This document shows positions 1-8,997 of a stretch of 64,000 nucleotides of DNA, in pieces (the first letter of the stretch is position 1; each line of letters begins with the position of its first letter). Source of the stretch: JALZAI01 sp038212215. GTDB taxonomy: Bacteria; Actinomycetota; Actinomycetes; Mycobacteriales; Jatrophihabitantaceae. The stretch is from NCBI GenBank assembly GCA_038212215.1, contig JBBQUT010000003.1:62001-126000 (forward strand), written 5' to 3'. A model generated the notes under the pieces. It was not told where the DNA came from and made no database searches. It saw only the letters and a list, made by a program, of their open reading frames with translations. The position numbers and the translations under genes are program-made.

Positions 1-48
1 CGGCTGTCGCCGCTGTTCACGCACCCGTGGGCCACTACGATCACGCCC

Positions 49-696
49 GTGACCGGGCTTCGAGGACCAAGCGTGCAGCCCGACTTCTGGTACGCCCTTC
101 CAGTGCTCAGCGGGCGCCTGATCCGGTTGGAGCCGCTGAGCTTCGAGCACGCGGCAGGTTTTCTGGCTGCGGCCGATACGGACCCGGAGGTGTTTCGCTG
201 GCTCAATCCGGCGGGAAGTGGCGGCACTGCCCAGCCGCGGGTCCTCGCCGACGCCGAGGCACAGGTTTCGGCGGCGCTTGCCGACCGAGCACGGGGCCAG
301 CGGTTCGCCTATGCCCAACTCGACGCCACCACCGGCGAGTTCGCCGGAACCACCTCGTTGTACGAGGTGGCGCCGTCGACCCGCTCGCTCGCCATCGGGC
401 ACACCTGGCTGAGCACCCGCTGGTGGCGCACAGGGCACAACACCGAGTCCAAGCTCTTGCTGCTGACGCACGCCTTCGAGTCACTCGGTGCTGTCCGCGT
501 GGTGTGGCACACCGACATCTACAACGTCCGCTCCCAGGACGCGATCGCCCGCCTGGGCGCCGCGAAGGAGGGCGTGCTGCGCAAGCACCGGCTCCGAAGC
601 GACGGATCGTGGCGCGACACCGTCCAGTACGCGATGACCGACGAGGATTGGCCCGCAGCACGGGAGCGGCTCACGACCCGATTGGCCATGGGGTGA
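49..696 (+). CDS. GNAT family N-acetyltransferase (RimJ/RimL type)
   Basis: A 215-residue protein with the RimJ/RimL-type acetyltransferase layout: an early LSGRLIRLEPLS strand, a central block with HTWLSTRWWRTGHNTESK that resembles the acetyl-CoA loop, and a C-terminal part ending IARLGAAKEGVLRKHR, typical of enzymes that acetylate protein N-termini or small amines. The substrate cannot be told. The GTG at 49 gives this start; a second in-frame GTG at 73 would remove eight residues and fits the family's usual beginning slightly better. It precedes lhr on the same strand with a 42-nt gap. The family call is firm, the role is not. Confidence 0.8.
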   Translation: MTGLRGPSVQPDFWYALPVLSGRLIRLEPLSFEHAAGFLAAADTDPEVFRWLNPAGSGGTAQPRVLADAEAQVSAALADRARGQRFAYAQLDATTGEFAGTTSLYEVAPSTRSLAIGHTWLSTRWWRTGHNTESKLLLLTHAFESLGAVRVVWHTDIYNVRSQDAIARLGAAKEGVLRKHRLRSDGSWRDTVQYAMTDEDWPAARERLTTRLAMG

Positions 697-738
697 TCGG
701 CGAGCGAACGTGTCAGACCCACGCTGCACAATGAGTCC

Positions 739-3700
739 GTGCATCGCTTCCGCCCCGCTACTCAGGCCTGGCTCGATGGTGCCTTCGCCACGCCGACGCC
801 CGCCCAGGCCGGTGCTTGGGGGGCGATCGCACGGGGCGAGCACACGCTCGTCGTCGCGCCGACCGGCAGCGGCAAGACACTCGCCGCGTTCCTCTCCGCA
901 CTCGACCGCCTAGCGGCGCTGCCAAAGCCTGACAACCCGATCCGCCGCTGCCGGGTGCTGTATGTGAGCCCGCTCAAAGCGTTGGCCGTCGACGTCGAAC
1001 GCAACCTGCGTTCGCCGTTGGCCGGGATCCGGCAGGCAGCCGCCCGACTCGGCCTGCCCGCGCCCGACATCACCGTTGCGATGCGTTCGGGGGACACTCC
1101 GTCCGACGAGCGACGCGCCTTTGCCCGCAGGCCGGCAGACATCCTGATCACCACCCCGGAGTCGCTGTTCCTGCTACTCACGTCCGCGGCCCGCGAAGCG
1201 TTGCGTGGTGTCGACACTGTCATCGTCGACGAGGTACATGCGGTGTGCGCAACCAAGCGGGGCGCTCATCTCGCGCTCTCGCTTGAGCGGCTCGACCGGC
1301 TGCTCGACGCGCCCGCGCAGCGCATCGGACTGTCCGCGACCGTTCGCCCGGTCGACGAGGTCGCCACATTCCTCGCGGGTGGCCGGCCGGTCACCGTCGT
1401 TCAGCCGCCGAGCACCAAGTTGTTCGAGTTGCAGGTCGTGGTGCCGATCGAAGACATGGCCAACCTCGGCGAGCTCACTGAGGACCTCAGCGGACCAGCA
1501 GCCGGCGCCGGCAAACGCACGAGCATCTGGCCGCACGTCGAGGAGCGCGTGCTGGACCTCGTCGAGCAGCACCGCTCGACGATTGTGTTCGCGAACTCGC
1601 GCCGCCTCGCCGAGCGGCTGACCGCGCGTCTCAACGAACTCGCGACCGAGCGTGCCGGTATTGCGGCAGTAAACAGCCCACCACCGCCGGCGCAGCTGAT
1701 GGGTCAGGCCGGCGCCGGCCGTCCCGACACGGAGGTCGTGGTCGCCCGGGCGCACCACGGCTCGGTGTCGCGCGAGCAGCGGGTGCTGGTGGAAGAGGAC
1801 CTCAAAGCGGGTCGGCTGCCGGCTGTCGTCGCGACGTCGTCGCTGGAACTGGGGATCGACATGGGCGCGGTCGATCTGGTGATCCAGGTCGAGTCGCCGC
1901 CGTCGGTCGCGTCCGGCTTGCAGCGGGTCGGCCGCGCCGGGCACCAGGTCGGCGCGGTGTCGCGCGGCGTGCTGTTTCCCAAGTTCCGGGGCGACCTCGT
2001 CGAGTGCGCAGTCGTGGCCGAGCGCATGCGTGATGCAGCGATCGAATCGATGCGCTATCCCCGCAACCCGCTCGATGTCCTCGCCCAGCAGATCGTCGCC
2101 ATGGTCGCTCTCGAACCTGTCACGGTGGACGAGGTCGAGGATCTGGTCCGTCGCGCCGCACCCTTCGCGGGCCTGCCCCGATCGGCGCTCGACGCCACGC
2201 TGGACATGCTGGCCGGGCGCTATCCGTCCGACGCCTTTGCCGAGCTCCGCCCGCGCCTGATCTGGGACCGGGTGAGCGGCGAGCTGACCGCTCGCAAGGG
2301 TGCACAGCGCCTCGCCGTCACCAGCGGCGGCACCATACCCGACCGCGGCTTATTCGGCGTCTTCCTCGCGTCTGGTGAGGGTCCCGGTCGACGGGTCGGC
2401 GAACTCGACGAGGAGATGGTGTACGAGTCACGCGTCGGCGATGTGTTTCTGCTCGGCTCGACGTCCTGGCGCATCGAGGACATCACCCATGACCGGGTGC
2501 TCGTGACACCCGCGCCAGGCCAGATCGGACGTATGCCGTTCTGGAAGGGTGACTCGCCGGGGCGACCGGTCGAGCTGGGCCGGGCGCTCGGGGCGTTCGT
2601 GCGCGAAGTGTCGCTGGCATCCCCGCAAGCCGCCGCGGCGCGTGCCAACGCGGCCGGACTGGACGACTGGGGGACGGCCAACCTACTCGCTTACCTCGAC
2701 GAGCAACGCCAAGCGACTAGGCATCTGCCTGACGACCGAACTGTGCTGGTTGAGCGCTTCCGCGACGAGCTCGGCGACTGGCGCCTGGTAGTTCACTCGC
2801 CGTTCGGTGCGCCGGTGAACGCACCCTGGGCGCTGGCCATCAATGCGCGGTTGCGCGAGCGCTATGGCTTGGACGTGAGCTCGATGCACTCCGACGACGG
2901 GATCGTGCTGCGGCTGCCGGACACCGACGGCGCGGTCCCCGGAGCCGACCTGGCCGTGTTCGATCCCGACGAGATCGAGGCCCTGGTGACAGGTGAGGTC
3001 GGTGGTTCGGCGCTGTTCGCGTCGCGTTTTCGCGAATGCGCGGCCCGCTCGCTGCTGCTACCGCGCCGCGATCCACGCCGCCGCACGCCGCTGTGGCAGC
3101 AACGCCAGCGTGCGAATCAGCTGTTGCAGGTCGCCTCCGAGTTCGGCGACTTTCCAGTGGTGCTCGAGGCGATGCGCGAATGCCTGCAAGACGTGTATGA
3201 CGTGCCCGGGCTCGTCGGGCTTATGCGTGAGCTCGCCTCGCGCAAGGTGAAACTCGTCGAGGTCGAGACTGACAGCGCGTCACCGTTCGCCCGCTCGTTG
3301 CTGTTCGGCTATGTCGGCATGTTCCTCTACGAGGGCGATGCGCCGCTGGCCGAGCGCCGCGCGCAGGCATTGTCGCTGGACTCCGCGATGCTGGCCGAAC
3401 TGCTCGGCGCGACCGAACTGCGCGAACTGCTCGACGCCGACGCGTTGGCCGAGGTCGAGGACGAGGTCGCTCGGCTGGCTCCAGCGCGGCAAGCGGTCGG
3501 GATCGATGCGGTCCACGACCTACTGCGTGCGGTCGGCGACGTGAGCACCGACGAGGCGAGCGCGCGTGGAGCAACCGCACGCGACCTAGCGACGCTCGAG
3601 GAGCAGCGCCGCGCCATCCGGGTGCGCATCGCCGGCGAGCAGCGCTGGGTTGCGATCGAGGACGCCGGACGGATCCGTGACGCGTTGGGCACGGCACTGC

Positions 3701-5265
3701 CGACGGGTGTGCCGGAGGCGTTCACCGAGCCGGTACGCGACCCGCTGGGTGATCTTGTCTCGCGCTACGCCCGCACGCACGGACCGTTTCACACCGGTGA
3801 CGTCGCCGAGCGGCTCGGCCTCGGCGTCGCAGTTGTCGGGGCTGCGCTCGCGCGGCTGTCGGCGTCCGGGCGGGTGCTCCAGGGCGAGTTCCGGCCGGGC
3901 GGCACCACGCTGGACTGGTGCGACGCCGATGTGTTGCGGATGGTGCGCCGCCGTTCTCTCGCCGCGCTACGCAAAGAGGTCGAGCCCGTTGCACCCGAGG
4001 CCCTGGCTCGGTTCATCCCGAACTGGCAGGGCGTGGGCGCACGCGGGTCGCGCGGCGTCGACGGCTTGCTGCGCACGGTCGAGCAGCTTGCCGGGGTACC
4101 GCTGCCCGCCTCCGCACTCGAGTCGTTGGTGCTGGCCTCGCGGGTGGCGGACTACGTGCCGGCGATGTTGGACGAGCTGACCCTCGCCGGTGAGGTGCTC
4201 TGGACGGGGGCTGGCGCGCTGGCCGGCAACGATGGGTGGGTCGTGCTGGCGCCCGCCGAGATAGCGCCGCTAGTGCTGCCGCCGGCCGAGGACATCGACG
4301 CTCAGATCCACGCCGCGCTGGCGACGCTGGAGCCGGGCAGCGCGGTTTTCTTCCGCGCCCTCGCCGAGCGCGCACCCGGCGCTACCGACGACGATGTCGC
4401 TGCCGCCGTATGGGACCTCGTTTGGGCCGGAGCACTGACCAATGACACCTTCGCGCCGGTGCGCGCTCGCCTTGCAGAGGGTTCGCGCGTCGCGCACACC
4501 CAGAAACGGCGTCCGCCACGCACCCGCTACGGGCGCTATGCAGGCTTGGCCGGGGTGCCGATGGGTGCGCACCGCAGCACACCGCACAGCATGACGGGGC
4601 GGTGGTCGACTGTGCCGCCCCGCGACCTCGATCCCACCCGCCGAGCACTCGCCGCCGCCGACGTTCTGCTCGATCGCTACGGCCTGGTCACACGCGGTTC
4701 GGTAGCCGGCGAACGGGTGAGCGGCGGGTTCGCCGGCGTGTATCCAGTGCTCAAGGCCGCCGAGGAATCCGGGCGAGCGCGCCGCGGCTACTTCGTCGAC
4801 GGCCTCGGCGCCGCGCAGTTCGCGCTCCCGGGAGCCGTAGACCGGTTGCGGGCCGAGGCTCGGCCGGACGACGTGCGGGTGCCGTCGCCGGCGCTCGTCC
4901 TCGCTGCCACCGATCCGGCGAACCCGTACGGTGCCGCGCTCCCCTGGCCGCAAGCACCGGCACCCGACGGCGGCGGGAGGGGACACCAGGCGGCACGCAA
5001 GGCGGGTGCGCTGGTCGTGGTCGTCGACGGCGCGTGCACGCTCTACGTCGAGCGCGGCGGCCGATCGCTGCTGTCATTCACTGACGAGACGGCAAGGTTG
5101 CAACCGGCCGCCGATGCGCTCGCCCTCGCCGTTCGCGACGGAGCGCTGGGCAAGCTGGCCGTCGAGCGAGCAGACGGCATACCGATCGTCGCCTCACCGT
5201 TGGGCGAGGCGCTGGCGGCGGCCGGATTCCGGCCCACGCCACGCGGCCTTCGGCTACGGGTGTAG
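739..5265 (+). CDS. lhr: Lhr-family ATP-dependent DNA helicase
   Basis: A 1508-residue superfamily 2 helicase, the length of full-size actinobacterial Lhr (about 1500). The N-terminal core shows motif I APTGSGKT with its lysine near residue 46, motif II DEVH near 165, motif III LSAT, and motif VI QRVGRAGH. A winged-helix and beta-barrel Lhr-core region follows, then a long C-terminal extension. Lhr is a 3'-5' translocase linked to DNA repair. The GTG start follows a short gap after the acetyltransferase, and a CACAAT hexamer six bases before it would allow a leaderless transcript. The nei gene begins 3 nt after the stop, a pairing also found in mycobacteria, which suggests joint action in base-damage repair. 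Confidence 0.95.
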   Translation: MHRFRPATQAWLDGAFATPTPAQAGAWGAIARGEHTLVVAPTGSGKTLAAFLSALDRLAALPKPDNPIRRCRVLYVSPLKALAVDVERNLRSPLAGIRQAAARLGLPAPDITVAMRSGDTPSDERRAFARRPADILITTPESLFLLLTSAAREALRGVDTVIVDEVHAVCATKRGAHLALSLERLDRLLDAPAQRIGLSATVRPVDEVATFLAGGRPVTVVQPPSTKLFELQVVVPIEDMANLGELTEDLSGPAAGAGKRTSIWPHVEERVLDLVEQHRSTIVFANSRRLAERLTARLNELATERAGIAAVNSPPPPAQLMGQAGAGRPDTEVVVARAHHGSVSREQRVLVEEDLKAGRLPAVVATSSLELGIDMGAVDLVIQVESPPSVASGLQRVGRAGHQVGAVSRGVLFPKFRGDLVECAVVAERMRDAAIESMRYPRNPLDVLAQQIVAMVALEPVTVDEVEDLVRRAAPFAGLPRSALDATLDMLAGRYPSDAFAELRPRLIWDRVSGELTARKGAQRLAVTSGGTIPDRGLFGVFLASGEGPGRRVGELDEEMVYESRVGDVFLLGSTSWRIEDITHDRVLVTPAPGQIGRMPFWKGDSPGRPVELGRALGAFVREVSLASPQAAAARANAAGLDDWGTANLLAYLDEQRQATRHLPDDRTVLVERFRDELGDWRLVVHSPFGAPVNAPWALAINARLRERYGLDVSSMHSDDGIVLRLPDTDGAVPGADLAVFDPDEIEALVTGEVGGSALFASRFRECAARSLLLPRRDPRRRTPLWQQRQRANQLLQVASEFGDFPVVLEAMRECLQDVYDVPGLVGLMRELASRKVKLVEVETDSASPFARSLLFGYVGMFLYEGDAPLAERRAQALSLDSAMLAELLGATELRELLDADALAEVEDEVARLAPARQAVGIDAVHDLLRAVGDVSTDEASARGATARDLATLEEQRRAIRVRIAGEQRWVAIEDAGRIRDALGTALPTGVPEAFTEPVRDPLGDLVSRYARTHGPFHTGDVAERLGLGVAVVGAALARLSASGRVLQGEFRPGGTTLDWCDADVLRMVRRRSLAALRKEVEPVAPEALARFIPNWQGVGARGSRGVDGLLRTVEQLAGVPLPASALESLVLASRVADYVPAMLDELTLAGEVLWTGAGALAGNDGWVVLAPAEIAPLVLPPAEDIDAQIHAALATLEPGSAVFFRALAERAPGATDDDVAAAVWDLVWAGALTNDTFAPVRARLAEGSRVAHTQKRRPPRTRYGRYAGLAGVPMGAHRSTPHSMTGRWSTVPPRDLDPTRRALAAADVLLDRYGLVTRGSVAGERVSGGFAGVYPVLKAAEESGRARRGYFVDGLGAAQFALPGAVDRLRAEARPDDVRVPSPALVLAATDPANPYGAALPWPQAPAPDGGGRGHQAARKAGALVVVVDGACTLYVERGGRSLLSFTDETARLQPAADALALAVRDGALGKLAVERADGIPIVASPLGEALAAAGFRPTPRGLRLRV

Positions 5266-5268
5266 CCG

Positions 5269-6057
5269 ATGCCCGAAGGCGACACCGTCTGGCTCACTGC
5301 GCGCCGCCTCGACCAGGCCCTCGGGCGGGGACAACTGGTCCAGGCCGACCTGCGCGTGCCGCAACTCGCGACCACCAACCTGACCGGCATGTCGGTCCTT
5401 GAGGTGCTCCCCCGCGGCAAGCACATCCTGACCCGACTGGACAGCGGCTACACGCTGCACAGCCACCTGCGCATGGACGGGTCCTGGTTCCTCACCCGAG
5501 CCGGCCAGCACCCGCGACGTCATCCCGAGCATATGATCCGCGCCCAGCTAGCGACCCCGGCGTGGTTGGCGACCGGGTACCGGGTGCACGACTTGAAGCT
5601 GGTGCTGACCAGCGCTGAGGAAACGGTCGTCGGTCACCTCGGCCCGGACCTGCTCGGCCCGGACTGGGATCCCGAGGAGGCGATTCGCCGGCTGAGCAGC
5701 GAACCTGGGCGCGCGATCGGCGAGACGGTCCTCGAGCAGCGTCATCTTGCCGGGATCGGCAACATGTACAAGTGCGAGACGCTGTTCCTCGAACACGTCA
5801 ACCCATGGCGCGCGACCGGCGACGTTGATCTCGCCAAGATCGTGGCTACGGCGCACCGGCTGCTGCGGATCAATCGCGACCACCCGGAGCAGTCGACGAC
5901 CGGACGCAGCGGGCGCGGTCAAGAGCATTGGGTCTACGGGCGCGGCCGGGAGCCATGCCTGCGCTGCCGGACGCCCATCGCGCGGGCAGAGCAGGGCACG
6001 CCTCCACGCCAGCGCATGACCTACTGGTGCCCGACGTGCCAGCCGGGTAACTGGTGA
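5269..6057 (+). CDS. nei: Endonuclease VIII-type DNA glycosylase (Fpg/Nei family)
   Basis: A 262-residue Fpg/Nei glycosylase that excises oxidised bases and nicks the strand. After the initiator Met comes PEGDTVW, which carries the catalytic N-terminal proline and the following glutamate. The central helix-two-turn-helix contains AGIGNMYKCE. The C-terminus has a zinc finger with paired cysteines in CLRC and CPTC. PEGDTV rather than PELPEV places it with the Nei branch. It lies 3 nt behind lhr, so the two are almost certainly co-transcribed. Confidence 0.93.
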   Translation: MPEGDTVWLTARRLDQALGRGQLVQADLRVPQLATTNLTGMSVLEVLPRGKHILTRLDSGYTLHSHLRMDGSWFLTRAGQHPRRHPEHMIRAQLATPAWLATGYRVHDLKLVLTSAEETVVGHLGPDLLGPDWDPEEAIRRLSSEPGRAIGETVLEQRHLAGIGNMYKCETLFLEHVNPWRATGDVDLAKIVATAHRLLRINRDHPEQSTTGRSGRGQEHWVYGRGREPCLRCRTPIARAEQGTPPRQRMTYWCPTCQPGNW

Positions 6058-6088
6058 CCCGCACCCGCCTGAGGCGCGGGGGTTCTCG

Positions 6089-6469
6089 CTAACGCCGTGC
6101 GAACTGCGTCAGCGAGAGGGTGTTGCCGTCCGGATCGGTGAACCAGGCAATCTTGTCACCGTTCGGAGTGGTCCACACGCCCTCGGCGTCCTGACCCATG
6201 CCGTCATAACGGGTGAAGCTCACTCCGTTGGCCAGCAGTTGCACCATCGTCGCGCCAAGGTCATGGACGCCCCAACCGAGCACCGTGTATCCGGGTTGAG
6301 CGACCTCAGATACTGCGGTGACGCGAAGCATCGTTGCATGCGCGTCGAACACGCAGGCGTAGTCGTTCTCCTCGATCAGTCGCAGGCCCAGCACGTCCTC
6401 GTAGAACCGGCGTGCTCGCGCCAGATCGGTCGCTGATGCGAAGGCGATGAGATCGCTGGACTCCAGCAC
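6089..6469 (-). CDS. VOC (glyoxalase/bleomycin-resistance) superfamily protein
   Basis: A 126-residue single VOC module. The first beta-alpha-beta unit contains DLARARRFYEDVLGLRL and the second ends with WFTDPDGNTLSL, the usual closing motif of the fold. These proteins bind a metal and act as lyases, dioxygenases, isomerases or binding proteins; nothing here fixes the substrate. It converges on nei with a 31-nt gap that holds only an imperfect GC-rich hairpin. The next gene upstream on its strand is a membrane protein 41 nt away. Confidence 0.82.
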   Translation of the reverse strand: MLESSDLIAFASATDLARARRFYEDVLGLRLIEENDYACVFDAHATMLRVTAVSEVAQPGYTVLGWGVHDLGATMVQLLANGVSFTRYDGMGQDAEGVWTTPNGDKIAWFTDPDGNTLSLTQFARR

Positions 6470-6510
6470 GGCTACCCCCGTCAGAGCGGATCAAGGAATA
6501 TTGACGACCT

Positions 6511-7170
6511 TCAGGCTCCGAACGCGACGCCCGCCGCGGCGTCCAACCCAAGCCAGTACAGGGCAATACCGACGACAGTGAGAACGGCGGTAGTCAACCC
6601 GGCGGTGGCGAGCACAGCACGCGCTGGGTGCGTTCGCCAGGTAAGCACCGCGAACGCCACGATCCCGATCACTGCGAACAGTACGGCGTCTGCGCCGTAA
6701 TGCAGGCGGAGCAGGTAGGTGCCGATCGCCTCGGCGACGAACGTGGCCGGCAGGAATGCCGCACCAACCGCTCGCAGCGGCAGAGGCGCTCGCCGCCAGG
6801 CCCAGCCGGCCCAACCGAAGACCGGGCCGCCGACCATCGCGCAGACACCCCAGAACAGGATCTCGGAGGTACTCACCGCAAATCCGCGCGCGGACGTGAC
6901 GATGTAGTACGCGACCACCTCGAGCACGCACGAGCCGAGACCGGCCGTGATCGCCACGGCACGCCGCACCTGAATCGCCCCGGCCACGAAGGCGCCAAGC
7001 AGAAACGGACTCGCAGAGTTCGCCAGCGCCTGCCAACTGCCGTTCAACCACGCCTGGGCGAAGGAGGTTGCGGTTGCGATCACGAGCCCGACGAGCGCTG
7101 CACCTGCCCAACCGGCGTAGGTCGCGGTCTGGTCATTGTGCGCTCGTCGCGTCGCCGAAGCCACCTGCAT
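6511..7170 (-). CDS. DUF6518-like multi-spanning membrane protein
   Basis: A 219-residue hydrophobic protein with about six predicted membrane segments. The segments around SPFLLGAFVAGAIQ and the GPVFGWAGWAWR stretch resemble the DUF6518 family as I remember it. No catalytic motif is visible and no function is known. It may be read together with the VOC gene 41 nt downstream. Confidence is high that it is a real integral membrane protein and moderate for the family name. Confidence 0.65.
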   Translation of the reverse strand: MQVASATRRAHNDQTATYAGWAGAALVGLVIATATSFAQAWLNGSWQALANSASPFLLGAFVAGAIQVRRAVAITAGLGSCVLEVVAYYIVTSARGFAVSTSEILFWGVCAMVGGPVFGWAGWAWRRAPLPLRAVGAAFLPATFVAEAIGTYLLRLHYGADAVLFAVIGIVAFAVLTWRTHPARAVLATAGLTTAVLTVVGIALYWLGLDAAAGVAFGA

Positions 7171-7205
7171 GATTCTAAGAGTGCCCGACGGGGCGCGGAT
7201 CGGCC

Positions 7206-7886
7206 TCAGCCCGCCTGCTCGTCGGCGATAGCACCCGGCAACGCCGCCACATCCTGCACTGCACCCACATCCGGCAGGGCGACGACGAGGATCGCGAGCT
7301 CGGCGGTGATCGTCGCCGGGGAGGCCGGGCTCAGCAGGTAGGACGCCAGCCAGCGCAGCACCAATTCGGCTCCATCCCGCCGATCAGCGGCCAGCGCGGC
7401 CTCGACTCCCTCGCGCGCGATCCGCCACCCAACTGCCGTGCCGTCGATGCAACCGAGCATTGCGACAGTCGCGGGCTCCATCCGAGCCAGCGCACGTAGC
7501 AGCGGGTGGGTCGACAGCGTGTTCGCCACCTCGGCGAGGGCTTCGGCGAGGGGACGCTCCCGGGCGGGCTCGACAAGCGCACTGACCTCGTCCAGAACGA
7601 GTGCAGCGAGCACGGCATCGCGGGTGCGGAAATGGTTGTAGAGGGTGGCCTTGGCGACTCCGGCCCCGGTCGCGACCTGCGCCATGGTGATCTTCGTGCC
7701 GTTCGATTCGACCGCCCGCCGGGCGCCGTCCAGCAGGGCGGCGCGGGTGCGGCTCATCGCGTTGCCCGCGCGGGTGCGGGTCCCGCGCACCCGAACCGGG
7801 GGTGCTGAGGCAATCTCCGGCGACAGTGTCGTTACACGGAACAAGGTGTCCACAAGCGGATCCGAGGCAGTCGTCATAGTCGCCAC
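7206..7886 (-). CDS. TetR/AcrR family transcriptional regulator
   Basis: A 226-residue repressor-type protein. A TetR DNA-binding domain runs from about residue 45 to 95 and includes ITMAQVATGAGVAKATLYNHFRTRDAVL, the characteristic three-helix unit with a YNHF turn. The rest is a helical ligand-binding domain without recognisable specificity. The first 43 residues are unusually long for the family; an internal ATG at 7757 would give a standard start, and another ATG lies at 7877. The upstream region contains three direct repeats at 7941-7966, a plausible regulatory site. Confidence 0.85.
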   Translation of the reverse strand: MATMTTASDPLVDTLFRVTTLSPEIASAPPVRVRGTRTRAGNAMSRTRAALLDGARRAVESNGTKITMAQVATGAGVAKATLYNHFRTRDAVLAALVLDEVSALVEPARERPLAEALAEVANTLSTHPLLRALARMEPATVAMLGCIDGTAVGWRIAREGVEAALAADRRDGAELVLRWLASYLLSPASPATITAELAILVVALPDVGAVQDVAALPGAIADEQAG

Positions 7887-7940
7887 GTTAGGGCTGCCGC
7901 GCTAGCTGCTCGGGCAACCGTGACTGGACGCGCCGCCCCA

Positions 7941-7966
7941 GTGTTACCGGTGTTACCAGTGTTACC
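7941..7966. repeat. Three tandem GTGTTACC copies upstream of the TetR gene
   Basis: The octamer GTGTTACC occurs at 7941, 7950 and 7959, an exact 9-bp period. It lies 55 to 80 nt upstream of the first possible start of the TetR gene and downstream of clgR's stop. A head-to-tail array on nearly one helical turn suggests cooperative protein binding rather than a dyad operator, which is what TetR proteins normally use. The binding protein is unknown. Confidence 0.6.
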
Positions 7967-8012
7967 AGAGTGATTGTTGCGACCAAGGTGACGGCGCCCG
8001 CAGGCCCGGCGC

Positions 8013-8354
8013 TCAGGCGGCGACGGTACGTACGGCGCTCAACTGCGGGCCACCGTCGACCGGCCCTGCTATCCGGGGACCGCCCGGCAAAGTGCTCAGC
8101 CGGCTACCCGCGGCCAACTTCTCCTCGCGGCGCAGCAGGCTGCTGACCTCGGCGAACAGGTCGGACAGTTCGACGTCCAGCGCGCCTGCGATCGCGGCGA
8201 GCAGCTCGGAGGACGGCTCCTTCTGGCCCCGCTCGACCTCGGACAGATAGCCGAGGCTCACGCGTGCGCTGGCTGACACTTCTCGTAACGTGCGGCGCTG
8301 CCGCAGTCGGAACGCGCGCAGGGTCTCACCCACAACCTGGCGAAGCACGGGCAT
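8013..8354 (-). CDS. clgR: ClgR-like helix-turn-helix regulator of clp genes
   Basis: A 113-residue XRE-type protein. The N-terminal HTH contains LREVSASARVSLGYLSEVERGQKEP, matching actinobacterial ClgR, an activator of clp protease and stress genes and a target of Clp proteolysis. The C-terminus is short and ends VAA; a hydrophobic Ala-Ala tail is the usual Clp degron. Position next to cinA and pgsA is the conserved location of clgR. Two ClgR-type boxes upstream (8455-8490) suggest autoregulation. Confidence 0.85.
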   Translation of the reverse strand: MPVLRQVVGETLRAFRLRQRRTLREVSASARVSLGYLSEVERGQKEPSSELLAAIAGALDVELSDLFAEVSSLLRREEKLAAGSRLSTLPGGPRIAGPVDGGPQLSAVRTVAA

Positions 8355-8454
8355 GGTGCGGACCCCCTGTCGGCATCATGTCGGCGGTCACGCGTGCCGA
8401 CAGCTTTCACGGTACCGGTCCACGCCAATCGGCGAGCGCCACGCGCGCTGCGTC

Positions 8455-8490
8455 CGCTGACAGCGAACAGACCAGCGAACGCAAAACGCG
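8455..8490 (-). promoter_or_regulatory. Two candidate ClgR boxes upstream of clgR
   Basis: CGC-N5-GCG followed by AAC occurs at 8455-8465 and again at 8480-8490, 25 bp apart centre to centre. Read on the clgR strand each gives GTTCGC-N5-GCG, the core I recall for ClgR operators. They sit about 100 to 136 nt upstream of clgR, in the gap between cinA and clgR, consistent with autoregulation. Confidence 0.55.
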
Positions 8491-8499
8491 AACAAACGA

Positions 8500-8997
8500 T
8501 CAGCGCGCGGCACCACACACCGCAGCTAACAAGCGCACGCAGGCCGCGACCGCGCCGGCGCGGATCTCGGCGCGCGAACCGGAGAGCATGACGCGCTCGG
8601 CACGCACCCCCGCCGGCCCCGCCACCGCGACGAACACGGTGCCGACCGGTTGCCCGTCCTGGGGATCCGGGCCTGCCACACCTGTCACGCCCACGCCGTA
8701 GGTAGCCTGCAGTCGGTGCTGGACGCCGCTCGCCAACTCCCGCGCCACGTCCGGATCCACCGCGCCGCGCTCAGCGAGCAGTCGCGCCGACACGCCGGCC
8801 AACGACGCCTTCAGTTCGGTGGCGTACACGACCAACCCGCCTCGGACGGTGGCGCTGGCTCCGGCAGTTTCTGTCAGCGCTGCTGTCACCAACCCGCCGG
8901 TCAAAGATTCGGCGACAGCGACTGTCGCGTCGATGCTGCGCAGGTGCGCGTGCAACGCAGCAAGCTGGTCCGGACCGACAAGCTCGTCGGGAACCAC
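8500..8997 (-). CDS. cinA: CinA C-terminal domain protein (nicotinamide-nucleotide amidohydrolase)
   Basis: A 165-residue protein that is only the CinA C-terminal domain, the stand-alone PncC form that deamidates NMN for NAD salvage. Diagnostic segments are VAVAESLTGGLVTAALT near the N-terminus, GGLVVYATELKASLAGV, and VGVTGVAGPDPQDGQPVGTV. It lacks the N-terminal molybdopterin-like domain of full CinA. Its GTG start directly follows the pgsA stop codon with no gap, so translation is probably coupled. It belongs to the leftward rimO-pgsA-cinA operon, with clgR next. Confidence 0.9.
   Translation of the reverse strand: MVPDELVGPDQLAALHAHLRSIDATVAVAESLTGGLVTAALTETAGASATVRGGLVVYATELKASLAGVSARLLAERGAVDPDVARELASGVQHRLQATYGVGVTGVAGPDPQDGQPVGTVFVAVAGPAGVRAERVMLSGSRAEIRAGAVAACVRLLAAVCGAAR

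Noticed and set aside
693..712. GATCGGCGAGCGAACG upstream of lhr as another copy of the dispersed repeat
   Set aside because: Only a short core (GAGCGAAC) agrees, which is expected by chance at this base composition.
6058..6084. GC-rich hairpin between the convergent nei and VOC genes
   Set aside because: The stem is interrupted by mismatches and there is no T run; too weak to call a terminator.
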